DNA of 64,000 nucleotides, taken from the NCBI GenBank assembly GCA_028641055.1, contig CM054062.1, forward strand, positions 27,828,484 to 27,892,483, in the 5' to 3' direction. This DNA comes from Alopecurus myosuroides. Taxonomy: Eukaryota > Streptophyta > Magnoliopsida > Poales > Poaceae. Both the position numbers and the translations under genes were made by a program. Below are positions 8,769-20,807 of the stretch, in pieces (within the stretch, counting starts at the first letter, position 1; each line of letters starts with the position of its first letter). Below the pieces are notes generated by a model. The model was not told where the DNA came from. It saw nothing but the letters and a program-made list of their open reading frames with translations, and made no database searches.

Positions 8769-10030
8769 CTGCTGTCGCCTTTCCTCGATTCTGCGTCGGA
8801 TGCTTCGGATGCGCGCCCACCATAGCGAAACTCTCCACGTGCCTAGACGTCCGCGGTGCACGCTCCACAGGCGCACTGCCTTATTATCTTGGCCAAGGTA
8901 GTCAGAGAGGCATGTCGGAAGAGGTGATAGACTGACAGATGCCTCGGCTCCGTTGTTCCGGCATGTTCTCCGCCGAGAGCCTGTCTCTCCGGCTGCTCGC
9001 CTACCTAAGCCCAAGGTGGCATGTCCGCCGGTTCTATGTGAGGCCCAACCAAGTACCATATGCAGTCGGTGGTTCGCCGCCTTGCCGCCACCGTGCGGCT
9101 CTAACCCTAGCTTTCCTGTAAATACGCGTGCTGGTAGTTGCACACGACAGTTGTGCGCGGACGAGCTCAAACAGAGAAACATATATGGATTCTAAGAACG
9201 ACGACACCCTAAACCCAAGGCCCTGAAGTTTGACCCAAGTTGGATGTCTCTTAGTGCAACGATGATGGAGCTATTGAGGTACATAAAGCTATTGACGACA
9301 CCCAAGAAGTAAATACTCAAATAGGCATTCATGTTCTTTTGCAACTGCTATAAGGGGGTCCAGTCAAGCTCCTCTCATTGTTTTGAGGTACATGAAGCTT
9401 TTCCTTGTCAAACAAAGCAAGGAAAGAGAGTAGCCACAATAATTGCTATACTATAGCAGCCTTAAAGGCACGACTAAATATAGACTCTCTCTGTGTGAGT
9501 TATGTATCTGTTGGATCATACCGACTATTAGAGTTCAGATCATTATCATGCAAGTTGCTCCTTTACAGGTTAATATGGTTGTTTAGATCATCAGAATTCA
9601 TAAACAATTTCTGCTCATCTGGAAGTTAAGCTTGCCCACCCATTTTCACGCAACTGCTACCCGTAGTAATATGCCTCAAGTGCTTTCTGCGGGATCAGTA
9701 GAGCTAAGGCAGTAAAGATTATCCGCCGAAAAAGGTTGCATTATTACATGACGGGCCAAATATCAAGTGGTAGAGAATGTTCATATATCAGTTAAGAAGG
9801 TGAAAAAGAAACCATCTAATATGAAAAACCATCTAATGTGAAATAATTCAGCATTGCGGACAGTTCACATCACCATGCTCTAGCAATCTGAAGTACAAAT
9901 TCATAAAAAGTTTAGAACCTTATTCATTCGCAAGAAATTGACATGAATTTTGTAGGAATTTTCCAAGAGCATGTTCAGTGATTTACTGGTATGGTACTGC
10001 TCCCTATTTACAAGTCTGGCAGTTGTTTCT
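8769..10030. other. Remainder of Helitron cargo, no gene recognised
   Basis: GC-rich to about 9130 and AT-rich afterwards. Both strands were read, with no recognisable protein or RNA. Confidence 0.4.
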
Positions 10031-10088
10031 CCCGTTGCAACGCACGGGCTTTTTTGCTAGTCTTATTATATATAAATATAACTTCAAA

Positions 10089-10455
10089 TGGGGCACCATG
10101 GTGCCCGAGCACCAGTATGGAATATCGTATGATTTGGATATGTAGACACTGTGGATATCTCGAGTATGTATATATACCTTGGGTATGTAGAAGGTATATA
10201 TAAACTTAGGTATGCATATTATCGGGTATATATACCTAAAAATATTACACATAGATGTACGTATATATACATATCTGTCATGTACCTGTACATTTGGGTA
10301 TGTGTATTCTAGGTATACAAAGTATGTAAATAACTTAGGTACGTATACCCAGGATATATACCTCCTATATACCCAAGGTAGCATACCCGTGATATTCATG
10401 GTGTCTACATATCCCGAATATACAGCTATTCATACAGGTGCCTGGGAACCATGGA
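10089..10455. mobile_element. MITE with long imperfect terminal inverted repeats, about 370 bp
   Basis: The left arm (GGGGCACCATGGTGCCCGAG..., then GGATATGTAGACAC) pairs with the right arm (GTGTCTACATATCC ... GGGAACCATGG). Pairing continues inward through GGTATATATACC-type steps, so most of the element can fold back. It looks Mutator-like or unclassified; the flanking duplication was not resolved. Open frames inside are by-products of the palindrome. Confidence 0.6.
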
Positions 10456-10717
10456 ATATCTGTTAATTTATCAACTTTGCGGCAGAATTCGTCAAACAAA
10501 GTTTCCTGAGCTCCCGGCAATGCCAAATGGAGCATAGGACAAACAGAATCTAACGCAAGACTTTCTGCACTTTCCGCGTCACTCACCATGTACTCAGTTC
10601 AATGCCGTCATATTAGTCTCTTTTGACTCGCGGGCAACCTATTTTCATTTCTTCCGTTTGTCAAACGCTCACACTACAACTGCACCTGGCTGCAATCTCC
10701 CCATAATTATATGATTA
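10456..10717. other. Spacer between MITE and minus-strand Helitron end
   Basis: No gene or repeat recognised. Confidence 0.4.
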
Positions 10718-12400
10718 CTAGAAGGAAAAAGGCGCGCCTTGCCGCGCCCCGTATTTTTTTACCGCTAAAAGAGAAACATTTTTTCTCCACCGAATGTTCA
10801 CCCTTGCAAGATAACAAAGGGATGTTCTGTTTTTCTGCCTTCTAGCACCTATACTATGGTTGTAAGATTGTTTTTGACCGCAAACCGATGATTCAGGGTG
10901 CACTTGGTTGACTACATGTGTGGAAAAAAAAATCATTGTTAATTTTAGTATTAAGGGGGTAATGACCAACATAATACTAATATTTATTTATTTTTTAGCT
11001 GACTTAATACTAATATTGCTTGTTGTGTTTAAAGTCTATACATCAAACTGATTAAATTTCCGACCCTTCCAGCCTTGGTCGATCTACTTCATTTGAACTA
11101 CCTATGTGCTCACAAGCTCCACGATCGTTTGCTTCACGCCGGGGTTCTTGAGGTGATCCTAAGTAGCCCTTGAATTCTCCTGGAAATGAACCAACACCAG
11201 CGGAGATCCTCAGATCGTTTGTGCCAAGCTCTGGCTCAAGAAACAAGTGTCGACATCATAAGAAAAAGTACCTGCCGCATAACCGGGTCTGTCAGGATGT
11301 TGTGGATTTCAGGGTTTTGCATAGCTTTACCCTGTACAAAGGGGAAGAGAAGAACATAGTTAAAACATCGCCCCTCCTCGAAGTACCACCACAGTTGCTG
11401 ACTTAAACATTTTGTACGTATCTTTTACTTCCTACGGGATAAGTTTGCCTCTGTTAGCATGGTTCATCTGTTCAAAACATCTGAAAGGACAGAAGCTACT
11501 TAGTGGAACCCATGCGAGGGTGAGATGCCAGTGATTCATCATCTCTTTACGCACTATACTCACCTCTTTACACCATCATGAAACACTTGGATATTCGGAT
11601 CATGCTTTAGCCCTTCCTGGTAAGTTTCAGTTGCTTTGTCATGTTCTTTCACGAAAAAAATGGATTGCACCCTTCCCTGTGTATCCCTTGGAGAATGTAG
11701 GATCTAGCTCGATACACTTTTTGGCATCCTCGAGACCTTTCGGCATGGCACCCAGCTTGGTGCAACAGGCAACGCTGCTGCTATATATATCTGAAATATA
11801 CATACATGAGTTGACCAATAGCTTAGCAGTTAGCAACATTACTACACACCTACACTGTAAGCCAACAATTGAGAAAGGGAATTACCTTTGGATCCTTTCG
11901 ATTTCTCCTGAGCACATCAGTTTAATGTTTCACTGCCTCGGGGTACCTTTGCTGCTTAAAGAACTCATAACCTGCACGTAAGTAGGAAGAACTGAAAACA
12001 TTATCATCAAAACCGGCAGGCTATTGGAGGGAAATAAGAAAGTGTTAATTGAGACAGCTTACCATTAACCTGCTCCTCATCAACTATTTTTGGATCATAG
12101 TACTCTTGTTGCTCGAGCTCCTTCTTTCCTCGTACGACATTGTTTAGTCTTTTCAAGGTGTCTGTGTTCCAATACTTAGTTAGAACTTTCTGGAAAGCTT
12201 CAACGGCAATATCGTAGTCTTTCGAACAATTTGTGAGTCAGGCGCAAGCAGTTCCTTTCCTTGTCAGTGTCCTTGAGATCATCTTGAAGTCAGCATGAAG
12301 TGCCCGTCCCCTCTGAACAGCCGTATCACAATCCTTGATGAACTCATCATACTGAAATATGGAGAAACATGATATTAGCTTTCAGATCATCAGAAGCAAA
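10718..12400 (-). mobile_element. Helitron on the minus strand carrying a captured gene; 5' end not located
   Basis: Read on the minus strand, the 3' terminus is a hairpin (GGCGCG...CGCGCC, 10748-10731), then TTTTTCCTT and CTAG at 10721-10718, followed by T (A10717). The element therefore extends rightward. Its 5' end could not be fixed; the right limit given here only includes the HOP pseudogene it probably captured and may be too short. Confidence 0.5.
11102..12351 (-). pseudogene. HOP/STI1 (Hsp70-Hsp90 organising protein) pseudogene, C-terminal half with introns
   Basis: HOP is a cytosolic TPR co-chaperone that passes clients from Hsp70 to Hsp90. Six exons can be followed on the minus strand with sensible splice sites: 12351-12063 (DCDTAVQRGR..., QQEYYDPKIVDEEQ), 11971-11886 (YEFFKQQRYPEAVKH), 11790-11564 (TKLGAMPKGLEDAKKCIELD), about 11480-11400 (EQMNHANRGKLIP), 11331-11272 (KAMQNPEIHNILTDPVMRQ) and 11179-11102 (DHLKNPGVKQTIVELVST then stop). 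These cover the TPR2 region and the C-terminal DP repeat. In-frame stops occur after AVKH, after GKLIP and after SRAT, and a frameshift follows GAIHFF. The N-terminal TPR1 half is absent. Retained introns mean it came from genomic DNA, not a processed transcript, which fits capture by the adjacent Helitron. Confidence 0.85.
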
Positions 12401-12950
12401 ATACGTTGGTAGCCTGATTAAAATCAGTAAGTAATTCGAACAGCCTCACTACTGAATAAAATTAACTTCAAACATATGGTAGGAAATTATAGGCAAGGCA
12501 TACTATTGATTTGCCTGGTCATTAACAGAATCTTGTGCTCACAAAATTTGCAGTTCATTTGTGCCCCTTAAGCCTAAAAGTTTCCAAAATTAGGAGCCTC
12601 TGCGAAATTCTTCAGATTAGTATTGGAATCATGAACATCAACTCAATCGGCTTGGGTAAGAAATGCAAAAATTGCAATAGAGCTCCAAAGAATACCATCA
12701 TATATTCGCATGAATTCCACATGTAACTTGAAAACAATCCAAAAAAAATCAATCCATGCATGAACCATGATCTTGAAAATGAAAAGAAAAACTACTTGTA
12801 ATGGTGGTTGCATAAGTGATTAAGTGACTGTGTACTGTTAACTGGTAACAAAAATAAGCAGACAAACCTGAGAGCTAGACATTATACAATTTGATTTGCA
12901 TCTTTAATCGATATGTTATTTCGAAGGGCAACCAAAACACATTTGTTCAT
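12352..12950. other. AT-rich stretch, possible HOP intron or Helitron interior
   Basis: It follows the splice acceptor of the first recognisable HOP exon, so part may be intron. No further HOP exon or other gene was recognised. Confidence 0.35.
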
Positions 12951-14660
12951 GTAGATCGTCAGATTGAGTTTACTCTAAAACTCGAAACAGAATCAACATA
13001 AATATATTGAAACAAAAGGCAAAAGAGACATCCCTTAATAAAGCAGTGCATACATAGCAAGCACCACGGCAAGCACACATACAAAACCAACGCTACATAC
13101 CACACCCACTTCCTCCGACAGCACCAGAAAAGAAGCAGCATACTACGTACCCAACACGCACTGCCCCCCGGATCAACCCCTTCGACTACATAACAAAACT
13201 ATTCGATGAATGCAAGAACAACCCAACAACAAATCCATTCTGGCTCAGCCCGAGAAGACACAAGAAGGTACCCTGCTCCTTACACCTGATACCCATCATT
13301 AGCTCAATAGCAAACTCCCTAAGACCCAACCGGAGAACGACAATTCGAACCACCACAAATAAACGCTTACAAACTTTCCACCTGCATGGCATAAAGCCCC
13401 ATATGTAAATCACAAAACTCTGTGAAGAATCCACCGTCAACTACCCTGCTCAGCCACTTAAGATAAACATATGATGGACGGAAGGTCCAGAAGGACAATA
13501 TCATCTCCGCATCAGCTCGATAACCCTTCCCCGAAAACCGAACCTACAACCCGATGTACATCTAAGACCCCCAGTGCATCCCGGACCTGGAGCAAACACC
13601 CTGGCGATGAGCGACCACAACTGCAGAGCAAAATCTCTTCAGGTGCTCGCCTGAAGCGCATAGCAACAACCTGTTTGCACAATATACTGACAGGCACATA
13701 GATCCAATAAGGCATCTAAACACTAACCGGAAACGACTGCAGCTACCAACAGCGACCTAACAACAGATATAAAAAGCAACCACCAACAGTGACCTAACAA
13801 TAGATATAGGAATACAGAAGCGGGCACATATCCAATTACGTGCCCTAAGCACCGACCGAAAACCACTACAACCACCGGTGGCAGAGACCTGACGAAGAAT
13901 TCGTACGGAACTAATATCCCTCGACCACAAGCGATGGCGACGAACACTACACGCCCCACAGGCCCCAGACCAGAAGCAACACTCACAGACCAACAACAGG
14001 CCGCTGACGAAAGGATACAACCAGATCCACAGCCAAGAAACAACAAACAGAGCAAACAATCCAGCATTCCCCACACGGATGGAAAGCGGAACCGAGCACT
14101 CACACCGCCAACATCACCTCACCCACAAATCGAAAGAGAAAACAGGGAAGGTAGAGAAAGCATGGAAGGAAAACCTGTGAATCGCAGCCCCGGCCAACAA
14201 CGCACCCAGCACTCCCCGCTCCCAGAGCGCCTCCAACCTCCGAAACCCACGGCAAGGGACCTGCAAAAAAGGCCAAGGGTGAAAAAAAATAAGGGAAAAC
14301 CAATCGAATAAACGAGAAGCAGAGATTCCCACGGACGCACGGCCACCAGGCAGACCACCGCCGGCGAGAAGAGAAGCACAAGAGATCGAGAACACAGCGG
14401 CGACGGAAACGCCCAGGAAAGAGGAAAAAGCGAACAAAGGGGATGCTGGTGCGACCCAACTTCCCAGACAGGCGGCCATCATGCGCGAAAGGAGGGAACC
14501 GACTGAGAGGACACGTTCTCCGACAAGGGGGCCCTCCGCGACCAAAGAACCGACTAAACCAATCGGGAGAGCAAATTCAGCGGCCGACAAACGAGCCCCA
14601 CCCTGAGGACGCACGAGGGAGCGCGATTTCCTGCTCCTTTAGGTATTGGAGAGATTACGT
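12951..14660. other. Strongly strand-asymmetric C/A-rich (G/T on the minus strand) region, unassigned
   Basis: Over about 1.7 kb the plus strand is very poor in T and rich in C and A, which leaves several long open frames on the minus strand whose translations are just Cys/Val/Leu/Phe-rich. I recognise no domain. A 37-bp direct duplication (ACCAACAGYGACCTAACAAY at 13745 and 13782) lies in the middle. The minus strand begins with a pyrimidine-rich, GC-rich leader near 14640, as in some retroelement 5' regions, but no ends were found. Confidence 0.4.
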
Positions 14661-14928
14661 GAACTGAAACCGATGGCTACTGATCTACTGCTAGAAAGTG
14701 GTGAAACGAAGTCGGCAGATAAATGTCAGGACGGGTTTTAAGCTAGACTAGCATAGCACGATGGGATAAAGTTTTTTCTTTTTTGAAATAACGACAATTT
14801 TTTTTGGATAACTGAAGTAACTCTAGCAGCGATAACTGGGCCGATTGACCACGGGTAGCACACAGTCTCCCCATCGCGCCCCAATTTTTTGGATCGGATC
14901 TCGCGACCATCACCTTCGCCCTTCCTAA
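14661..14928. other. Target-side flank of the Harbinger element
   Basis: No gene recognised. The last part (14870-14928) is GC-rich and joins naturally to the GC-rich sequence at 16979 if the Harbinger element is removed, suggesting that the element landed in a gene-like 5' region. Confidence 0.4.
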
Positions 14929-16975
14929 GGGCATCTCCAGTCGTTCGACCCCCCCAGGTTTCAGATCGGCGCTTTTTAGCGATAGCGCCGGCCCGCACCA
15001 AAACCTGGGGGGGGCGATTTCACCAGCCGTTCGGCGTCCCAGAAAATAAAGCACCGATATCATTCGAAAAGTTTCTTCCCGCCCCCAAAAAACAGAGCCC
15101 TAGTTCGGCGATCGGCAGCCATAGTTTCAGGCGATCATATTACAAAAAACGCCACAGGTGGGCGATCAAATATAGTTCAGATCGAATCACACAGATGGGC
15201 GCGCGCGGCGGTGGCAGACGTAGGCGATCAGACAGACGCGTCGGCCGGCGTCGGAGCAGGCGGCGAGCTCGGCGCAGCATCCAGGTCGATGACGGCATCG
15301 GAGCGGACAGCGGGCTCGCCATTCTCCAGGTCGACGACGGGCTGGGCATCCTTGTCGACGGCGGCATCCTCCTGGGCGGCGGGCGGGCTTGTCGGCGCGG
15401 TGGTGTAGCTGGCGCCGCCAGACGATGTCGGGGCCGGGGGCGCGCTGATGTCGGTCAGGATGAGGTTGCACTGCGCCAGGAACCAAACTCTCACCTCGGG
15501 GGTCATCGCGGCCGGGTCGCCGCCCGTGAGGAAGGCGAGGTCGTTGTTCCTCTTCTTCGCGGCGGTGCCAGTCCGGAGGAGGTCGATCTTGACCTGCGAG
15601 TTGGCCATGAGCGCCGCCCATCGCTGTTTGGAGACCTCCTCCCTCTTGCCGGCCTGGACCTGAGCGTCGGCGATGCAGGTCTCGATGGATGCCTGGAGTT
15701 TTGCCGCTGCAGGCGCGCCGTCCCTAGCCAGCTTGGCTTTCTTGTGGCCCATCGGCGGACGCCCTTCGGATGCGCACGCAGCCACCGCGTCGGGGACGTA
15801 CTCCTTGCCCTTGCCGATCGAGCGACGCACCTCCGCCCACTTCTCGCAATCCTCGATGAGAACAAACACGTGGAGGAACTTGAAGTCGGTTCCCTCGTCG
15901 TTCTTGTACGCCTCGAGCATGCGGACGATCTCCATCTCGCGGTTGGCGCCGCTCTGCGGCCTCGCCGAGATCTCCTCCTGGATGCCGTGCCACTTGTTGC
16001 ACGACGCCTGGATGTTGGCCCAATGGTTCGCCATGGCTTTCTGGCCGCGGTCGAGGACGCATGGGGCGTAGTAGGGATCGATCATGCGGCGCTCGTCGTA
16101 GGCCGTCTTCACCCGCTTCCAGTAGTTGTCGGCGTGCTGGTTCGCGCCGATGATCGGGTCCAAGCTGACCGTCTTCCACGCCTCGGCGAGGAGCGAGTCC
16201 TCCCTGTTCAGCCACTTGATGCGAGGCTCGGCGGGCGGCACGGGCACCTTGGGCTCCTTGCGGGGGCGGCCAGGGCCACGGCGCTTCCGTCCTTCGCCGG
16301 CCGGATCTGTACTCTCTGGCACCACGGGCGTCTCGTCCACGTCGTCGTCTTCGCCCTGCTCCTCCGTCGCCTGCGTGCCGGAGCCGCCTTCGCCGTAGTC
16401 GCCACCGACCTGCGTGAAGAACTCGCCGCTGGCATCGAGGAAGCCCGGGCTCGCCGCCGCCGCCATCGAGCCGGACGCGATGATCTCCTCCATGTAGCCC
16501 GGGCTCGCCGCCGCCACTCCTTGTTCGACATGCCGGGTGGTCGCTCCTTCGGTGCTCTTGGCTTGCGGGGTTTCTTGGCCGGTTCGGAGGCCGCGGGAAT
16601 GGAGACGGCGGCGGCGGCGCGGGGTCCTGTAAATCGAGCGGGAGCCATGGCGCGTAGATCTCGGGTGCGGGGGGAAATGGCGGGAATGAACCGGGGGGAG
16701 AGGTACATGTGGGGGGAAAGTGGAGGGAAGCGCCGAAAAAAGAGAGGGAAATCGTCTTCCCTCGCCGACAAGCGTGGCCCACGCGAGCATTTTGCCCCCC
16801 CAGGCCGAACCCAGCGCGCTGGGTTTGGCCTGGGTTCGGCGGCGCCAAACGGCGCGAAAAACGGCGGAAAGCGGCGCTAAATCGATTCCTGGGGGGGCGA
16901 CTGGTGCGAAACGGCGCGAAACGGCGCCAAAAACGCCGCTTGGGGGGGCTCTGGGGGGGACGGCTGGAGATACCC
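14929..16975 (-). mobile_element. PIF/Harbinger element, 2,047 bp, with Myb-like ORF only
   Basis: The left end reads GGGCATCTCCAGTCGTTCGA and the right end is its approximate inverse (CGGCTGGAGATACCC). Both are flanked by TAA (14926-14928 and 16976-16978), the TWA-type 3-bp duplication of PIF/Harbinger elements. The subterminal parts are full of GGCGCC/CGGCG motifs. One coding region, for a Myb/NAM-associated protein, fills the interior on the minus strand. No DDE transposase ORF is visible, so it would be non-autonomous. Confidence 0.88.
15228..16648 (-). pseudogene. Myb/SANT-like, NAM-associated protein of a Harbinger element, one frameshift
   Basis: In Harbinger elements a Myb-like protein (ORF1) works beside the transposase to bind the ends and bring it to the nucleus. 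Here the probable start is at 16648 (MAPARFTGPRAAAA), leading to a basic KKPRKPRAPKERPPGMSNKEW segment. Homology then moves to another frame near 16520-16540, beginning AAASPGYMEEI. That frame stays open to the stop at 15228. It has an acidic stretch (EEQGEDDDVDE), an AT-hook-like RRGPGRPRKEP, and the SANT-type helix block (WLNREDSLLAEAWKTVSLDP, then YWKRVKTAYDE and HWANIQASCNKWHG). A C-terminal NAM-associated helix region and a DAVIDLDAAPSSPP tail follow. The one-base shift near the start probably inactivates it, unless a downstream Met is used. Confidence 0.78.
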
Positions 16976-16978
16976 TAA

Positions 16979-19900
16979 CTCGAGCACCGCGCCGTTGTCC
17001 GCCGCCACTCGCCCCTGCCACCGCCGCGGCAACGACGACGACGAAGACAAGGCGGCAACGTTGCCCCTTGTGCTATCCGGGGCGTGCCGCTCCTGCTGCC
17101 GAACTGGCTCTCTGGCGCACCCCGCTCTCGATCGGACTGCCGCCAGCCAACACCGACGAGCGCAGCCTCCGCCGCGCGTCCGCGCCTCCCATATCTTTCC
17201 CGTCTAAGGCAAGTGCGTCCTCAACCGCGCGACTCCATCTCCCTCCGTCCTCTTTCCCCCTCTGAGACTCTCATTGTACTGCCCAACTATGGTCAGGGCG
17301 ATGCGACCAAGGACCACCGAGTGGTGTCATGGCAATGCCGCACGGCCGTCGACGATGCCATCCTGCAAGTAGTTCAGTGTGAGTGCACCCTCACCATTGT
17401 TGGTTACTACTAATTTTTGTTGCTCTTGGTTTATTGATGTTTCTTCACACTTAGTTTGACACCATGACAGAAGCTTAGCCATAAAATTTGCATTTAGACG
17501 CAGCTGCGCAGTTACTTTGAATTTACATTTAGATGCAGCTGAACAGTTACTTTGTTTTTGTTTCTCTCAACAACATCGAGTGTTATAAAAAGTAGTTTTG
17601 CACAAAAGAGAAGAAGCGAAGATGATAATCTGTATGTACTTAAGCGGAACTTACATGCTGTTTCTGTGATAACTGTAGGAATATTAAATTCGTTCAGCAG
17701 ATGTACAATGGAAGCTTGATTGCTTGAGCATATACGTAGAGCTGTTTCAGCATAAGCATAATTTGTAAATTTTTGCACATCGTTAGCTATATTATTTCTT
17801 AGAAGTCCCAGTGACAACAATAAATCGTAACTTTTGCTTAATTTATCATTTAGATTCAACCATTTAAATAAAACTCCTTTCTGCTCCTTGCATAGTTGAC
17901 TTATCATTGCATTATTAACTATGTACATTAGCAGTATACTTTCTCATTCATGCTTCCATGGTGCTTTAGCATATGTTAATGGTATCATAGCTCTTTAGAA
18001 TCTGCTATCATATAATATTTTATGGGTCACATGATCCTAAATTGACAAGAGAAGTTCTCACGTGTATTTTTTTTATGGGTGGGAATGCAGGGTGCATTCT
18101 ACAACTAATATATTGGCTAGGTTTATTATTATGTGGAGGCGTCTCTTCACTCTACTATCAATCACAAGTTCTCATTTTGGAGTTGTCAAGGAATGTGTGT
18201 ATGATTAATTCATCTGATTTATGAGCTATGGCACACTTATGTTGCAGGTACACTCTACTATCAATCTGCTATAATTACCGAACTCCAGTATCTATCATGC
18301 AATTAAATCATAGGACAATGTGCAACTCAGATCGTATACATACCTTGAGTGACAACAAAGAATTTTGATAAATTTCCTGCCTTGGTAATGATAATTAATC
18401 CTAATAATGACACCAGGACAAAGAGTGGATAATTTTTAACCTTATGGTGGCGTACAATTGTTTTATGGGTCACATGATATTGCATTGACGAGAGAAGTTT
18501 TGATGATTATTGTTTTATGGGTGGCAAACTGGCAATGCAGGGTACAGGCTGCAACTAATATATAGGCTAAGTTTATTAGTATGTGGAGGTGTCACTTTAC
18601 CCTATTAACAATCACAAGGTTTTGTGGTTTATTAGTATATTGGCTACCTCCAAGATACAACCTTCATCAATGATGCCAACCTGCAGGATGTTAGAAACTA
18701 CATGCGTTCTTCTTTACAAGCTACATCCAGGGCAGAAGGTTTTGAGATGCGATGCACTGCCCTTCAGGCAGAGATATCTGCCTGGCTGAATAGATACAAC
18801 TATTTACACTTGGTGTACCGCCTTCTCCTCCATCTGATGATGATGTACACCAGGATTTTGCGGTTGAGGATGTGCCCTTGCAATCTGTTGAAGATATGCC
18901 ACTGCCACCAACTCTGGAGCCTATGATAGACGGTGCCTCTCTTGGTGATTCACTGACACCTCTACAACAGACCATTGTATCCGAGGTAACGGTGATGGAT
19001 AATTTACTTTGTTAGTTTTCCCAGTTTCTATAATATCATGTCACTCACCTACACCAGACCATCAGCACGCATGATTTGTGTCTGGAGCTTGTAAATCTTG
19101 TCATTTTGTTGGTTTATGGCCAAGAAAATGATGATTTTCATTTCTGAGATACCGAGTGTGATACATATCAGAATGAGGCATATGCCGAACCAATTCCTTG
19201 TCATCCTATGAATGAATTTTAAGAAGCGCTTCATTCACTTCCTATGTAAATTGTACTTTCAGGTTGTTTTTGTTAAAGAGTCATGTGTGTGGTTTCAAAA
19301 ATTAGTAATACATTGTGCTGTAAAATTTCTCTGCTACTATTATGTGTGACTTACAATGCCTGATTTTTTTTTAGAGTATTTGTTGTTTCGGTACTTACAA
19401 TGCATGATTTTTTCCTAGAGCTCTGTTGAGGCAAAGTCAATGTTTGGGTTTGCAATTAAATGACTTGGATCTTGGATGACATTTTTGTAGTATTTTAAAT
19501 GTCCAGTAATTTTATGTGCTTTTGTGAAACTAATCATCATTGCAGGATTATATTGATTATGTAGCTTGCATTCAGGGAGATGCATCTTTTGATGAATTAA
19601 TATTAAAATTCATTACCTGCATCTATGGCAATGACCCATACATAACTTCCCTTTTCTGATTCTAGATGTTCTGGTAGGTAGTAATTTAGATTATTCTCTG
19701 CTACAAAATACATAGATTATTTTGCTATAGCAAACCAGCATGGCCATGATAAATTTGTTACTTAGCACACAAAACTTTTCAACTGGAACTAAGAATTATC
19801 CTGACATTTTTGTAAAGTGAATTTCCTTTGTCCGCAGTTTCTTATGCAATTAGATGCACCATGGTTTGGCTGAGAACTCCTTCACTAAGGAGCATGAAAG

Positions 19901-20807
19901 CTCAGCTTGGCTCTTTCAGATTCAAACTTCTACAACAAGTTTGCACAGTAGGAAGCTTGGCAGTTGGTGACCTGTACATTACGAATTTATATCCTACAAT
20001 CTGGTGATTTTGGTTTGGGAAATAAGTTGCAATATCATTTACTACTTGTACATTATATCATATTCCTTTTTGGGGTAACATGTCTTTTCTTGCTCCTATT
20101 TTGAGGCAACATGTTGTTTCTTACTCTTAGTTACGATTGAGATACTTGCACAATCGATTTTTTTCCTTTGCGCAATGGAGTATTATGTTATTACAACGTT
20201 CATGATTTCCTTGTAAATTGCAACTTATCCTTCAATCGATCCATTAGAAAATAATCAATTAAATGTCTTGCAATTTTTAAAGATGACCTGTGATGGCGGA
20301 GTAGAGTGCAGATGAATAAAGTGAGACATTGATTGATTGTATAATTATGGTCACGATAAGTCATAAGTCATCTTCTATACATTTTTTCCTACGCCATGTT
20401 ATTGTGAATGACTTGAGTTGATGGAGGAGAGCGACGAAGGCATATGGGAGCTAGAGTTTGAGTTAAAGCCGACGAACCGAGAGTGTTGAATGGAGGCGAA
20501 CAACTACACTTCGTTATCTCATGATGTGGGACACACGAGAGGAGGGTCGTAAGGGTGAACAATGGGAACAATAACAAACATCAAATGCAATATGAAATCG
20601 AAGTGCACCACTTGCAGTGATGAAGAAGTGCATGCCATTTAGTTTGAGTCACCTAAGTTACATGCTCTCGGCTCCCCCCCTCGATTTGATGGTGTTGTCA
20701 TTGAAATGTTTATTACCAAGGATGTCTTATGTTGGTGTGTGGCGTGGAAAGAAATTTCCGAGATTTAGAAAGTGGCCTTACCTCCGTTTACTTTTCTTCC
20801 CCTTTTC
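16979..20807 (+). other. Intron-containing gene fragments, function not recognised
   Basis: The first part (16979-17280) is a CCG/ACG-rich leader. An ATG near 17289 opens a short frame (MVRAMRPRTTEWCHGNAARP) that ends near a GTGAG donor at about 17379. AT-rich intron-like DNA follows. Exon-like islands occur at about 18690-18990 (QDVRNYMRSSLQATSRAEGF, then VEDVPLQSVEDMPLPPTLEP) and 19545-19660 (DYVACIQGDASFDELILKF). I do not recognise the protein. The leader-intron-exon pattern ending at a Helitron terminus (21084) suggests captured gene pieces, but the 5' end of that Helitron was not found. A pair of diverged blocks (near 18010-18160 and 18460-18610, GGGTCACATGAT... GTTTATTA) shows an internal duplication. 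Confidence 0.4.

Larger units (their letters stand above)
7853..10060 (+). mobile_element. Helitron, about 2.2 kb, with a GC-rich insert
   Basis: The 3' end is well supported: a hairpin (CCCGT...ACGGG, 10031-10048), then TTTTTTG and CTAG at 10057-10060 followed by T. The 5' end is placed at TCTTTACCTAATAATAAAAG after A7852, a plausible Helitron start, with less certainty. The interior contains a GC-rich block (8410-9130) unlike the AT-rich ends, as expected for captured host sequence. No Rep or helicase was seen. Confidence 0.65.

Noticed and set aside
13723..14614. Overlapping minus-strand frames rich in Cys, Val, Leu and Phe
   Set aside because: They follow from the extreme base skew of the region; hydrophobicity comes from GT-rich codons and the frames overlap one another.
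14700..14760. Possible Helitron end at AAGCTAGACTAG (near 14740)
   Set aside because: A CTAG is present but there is no GC hairpin at the right distance and no matching start.
14889..16880. 663-codon open frame on the plus strand
   Set aside because: It is antisense to the Myb-like gene of the Harbinger element; the GC-rich coding sequence leaves the opposite strand open. Its Arg-rich translation has no domain.
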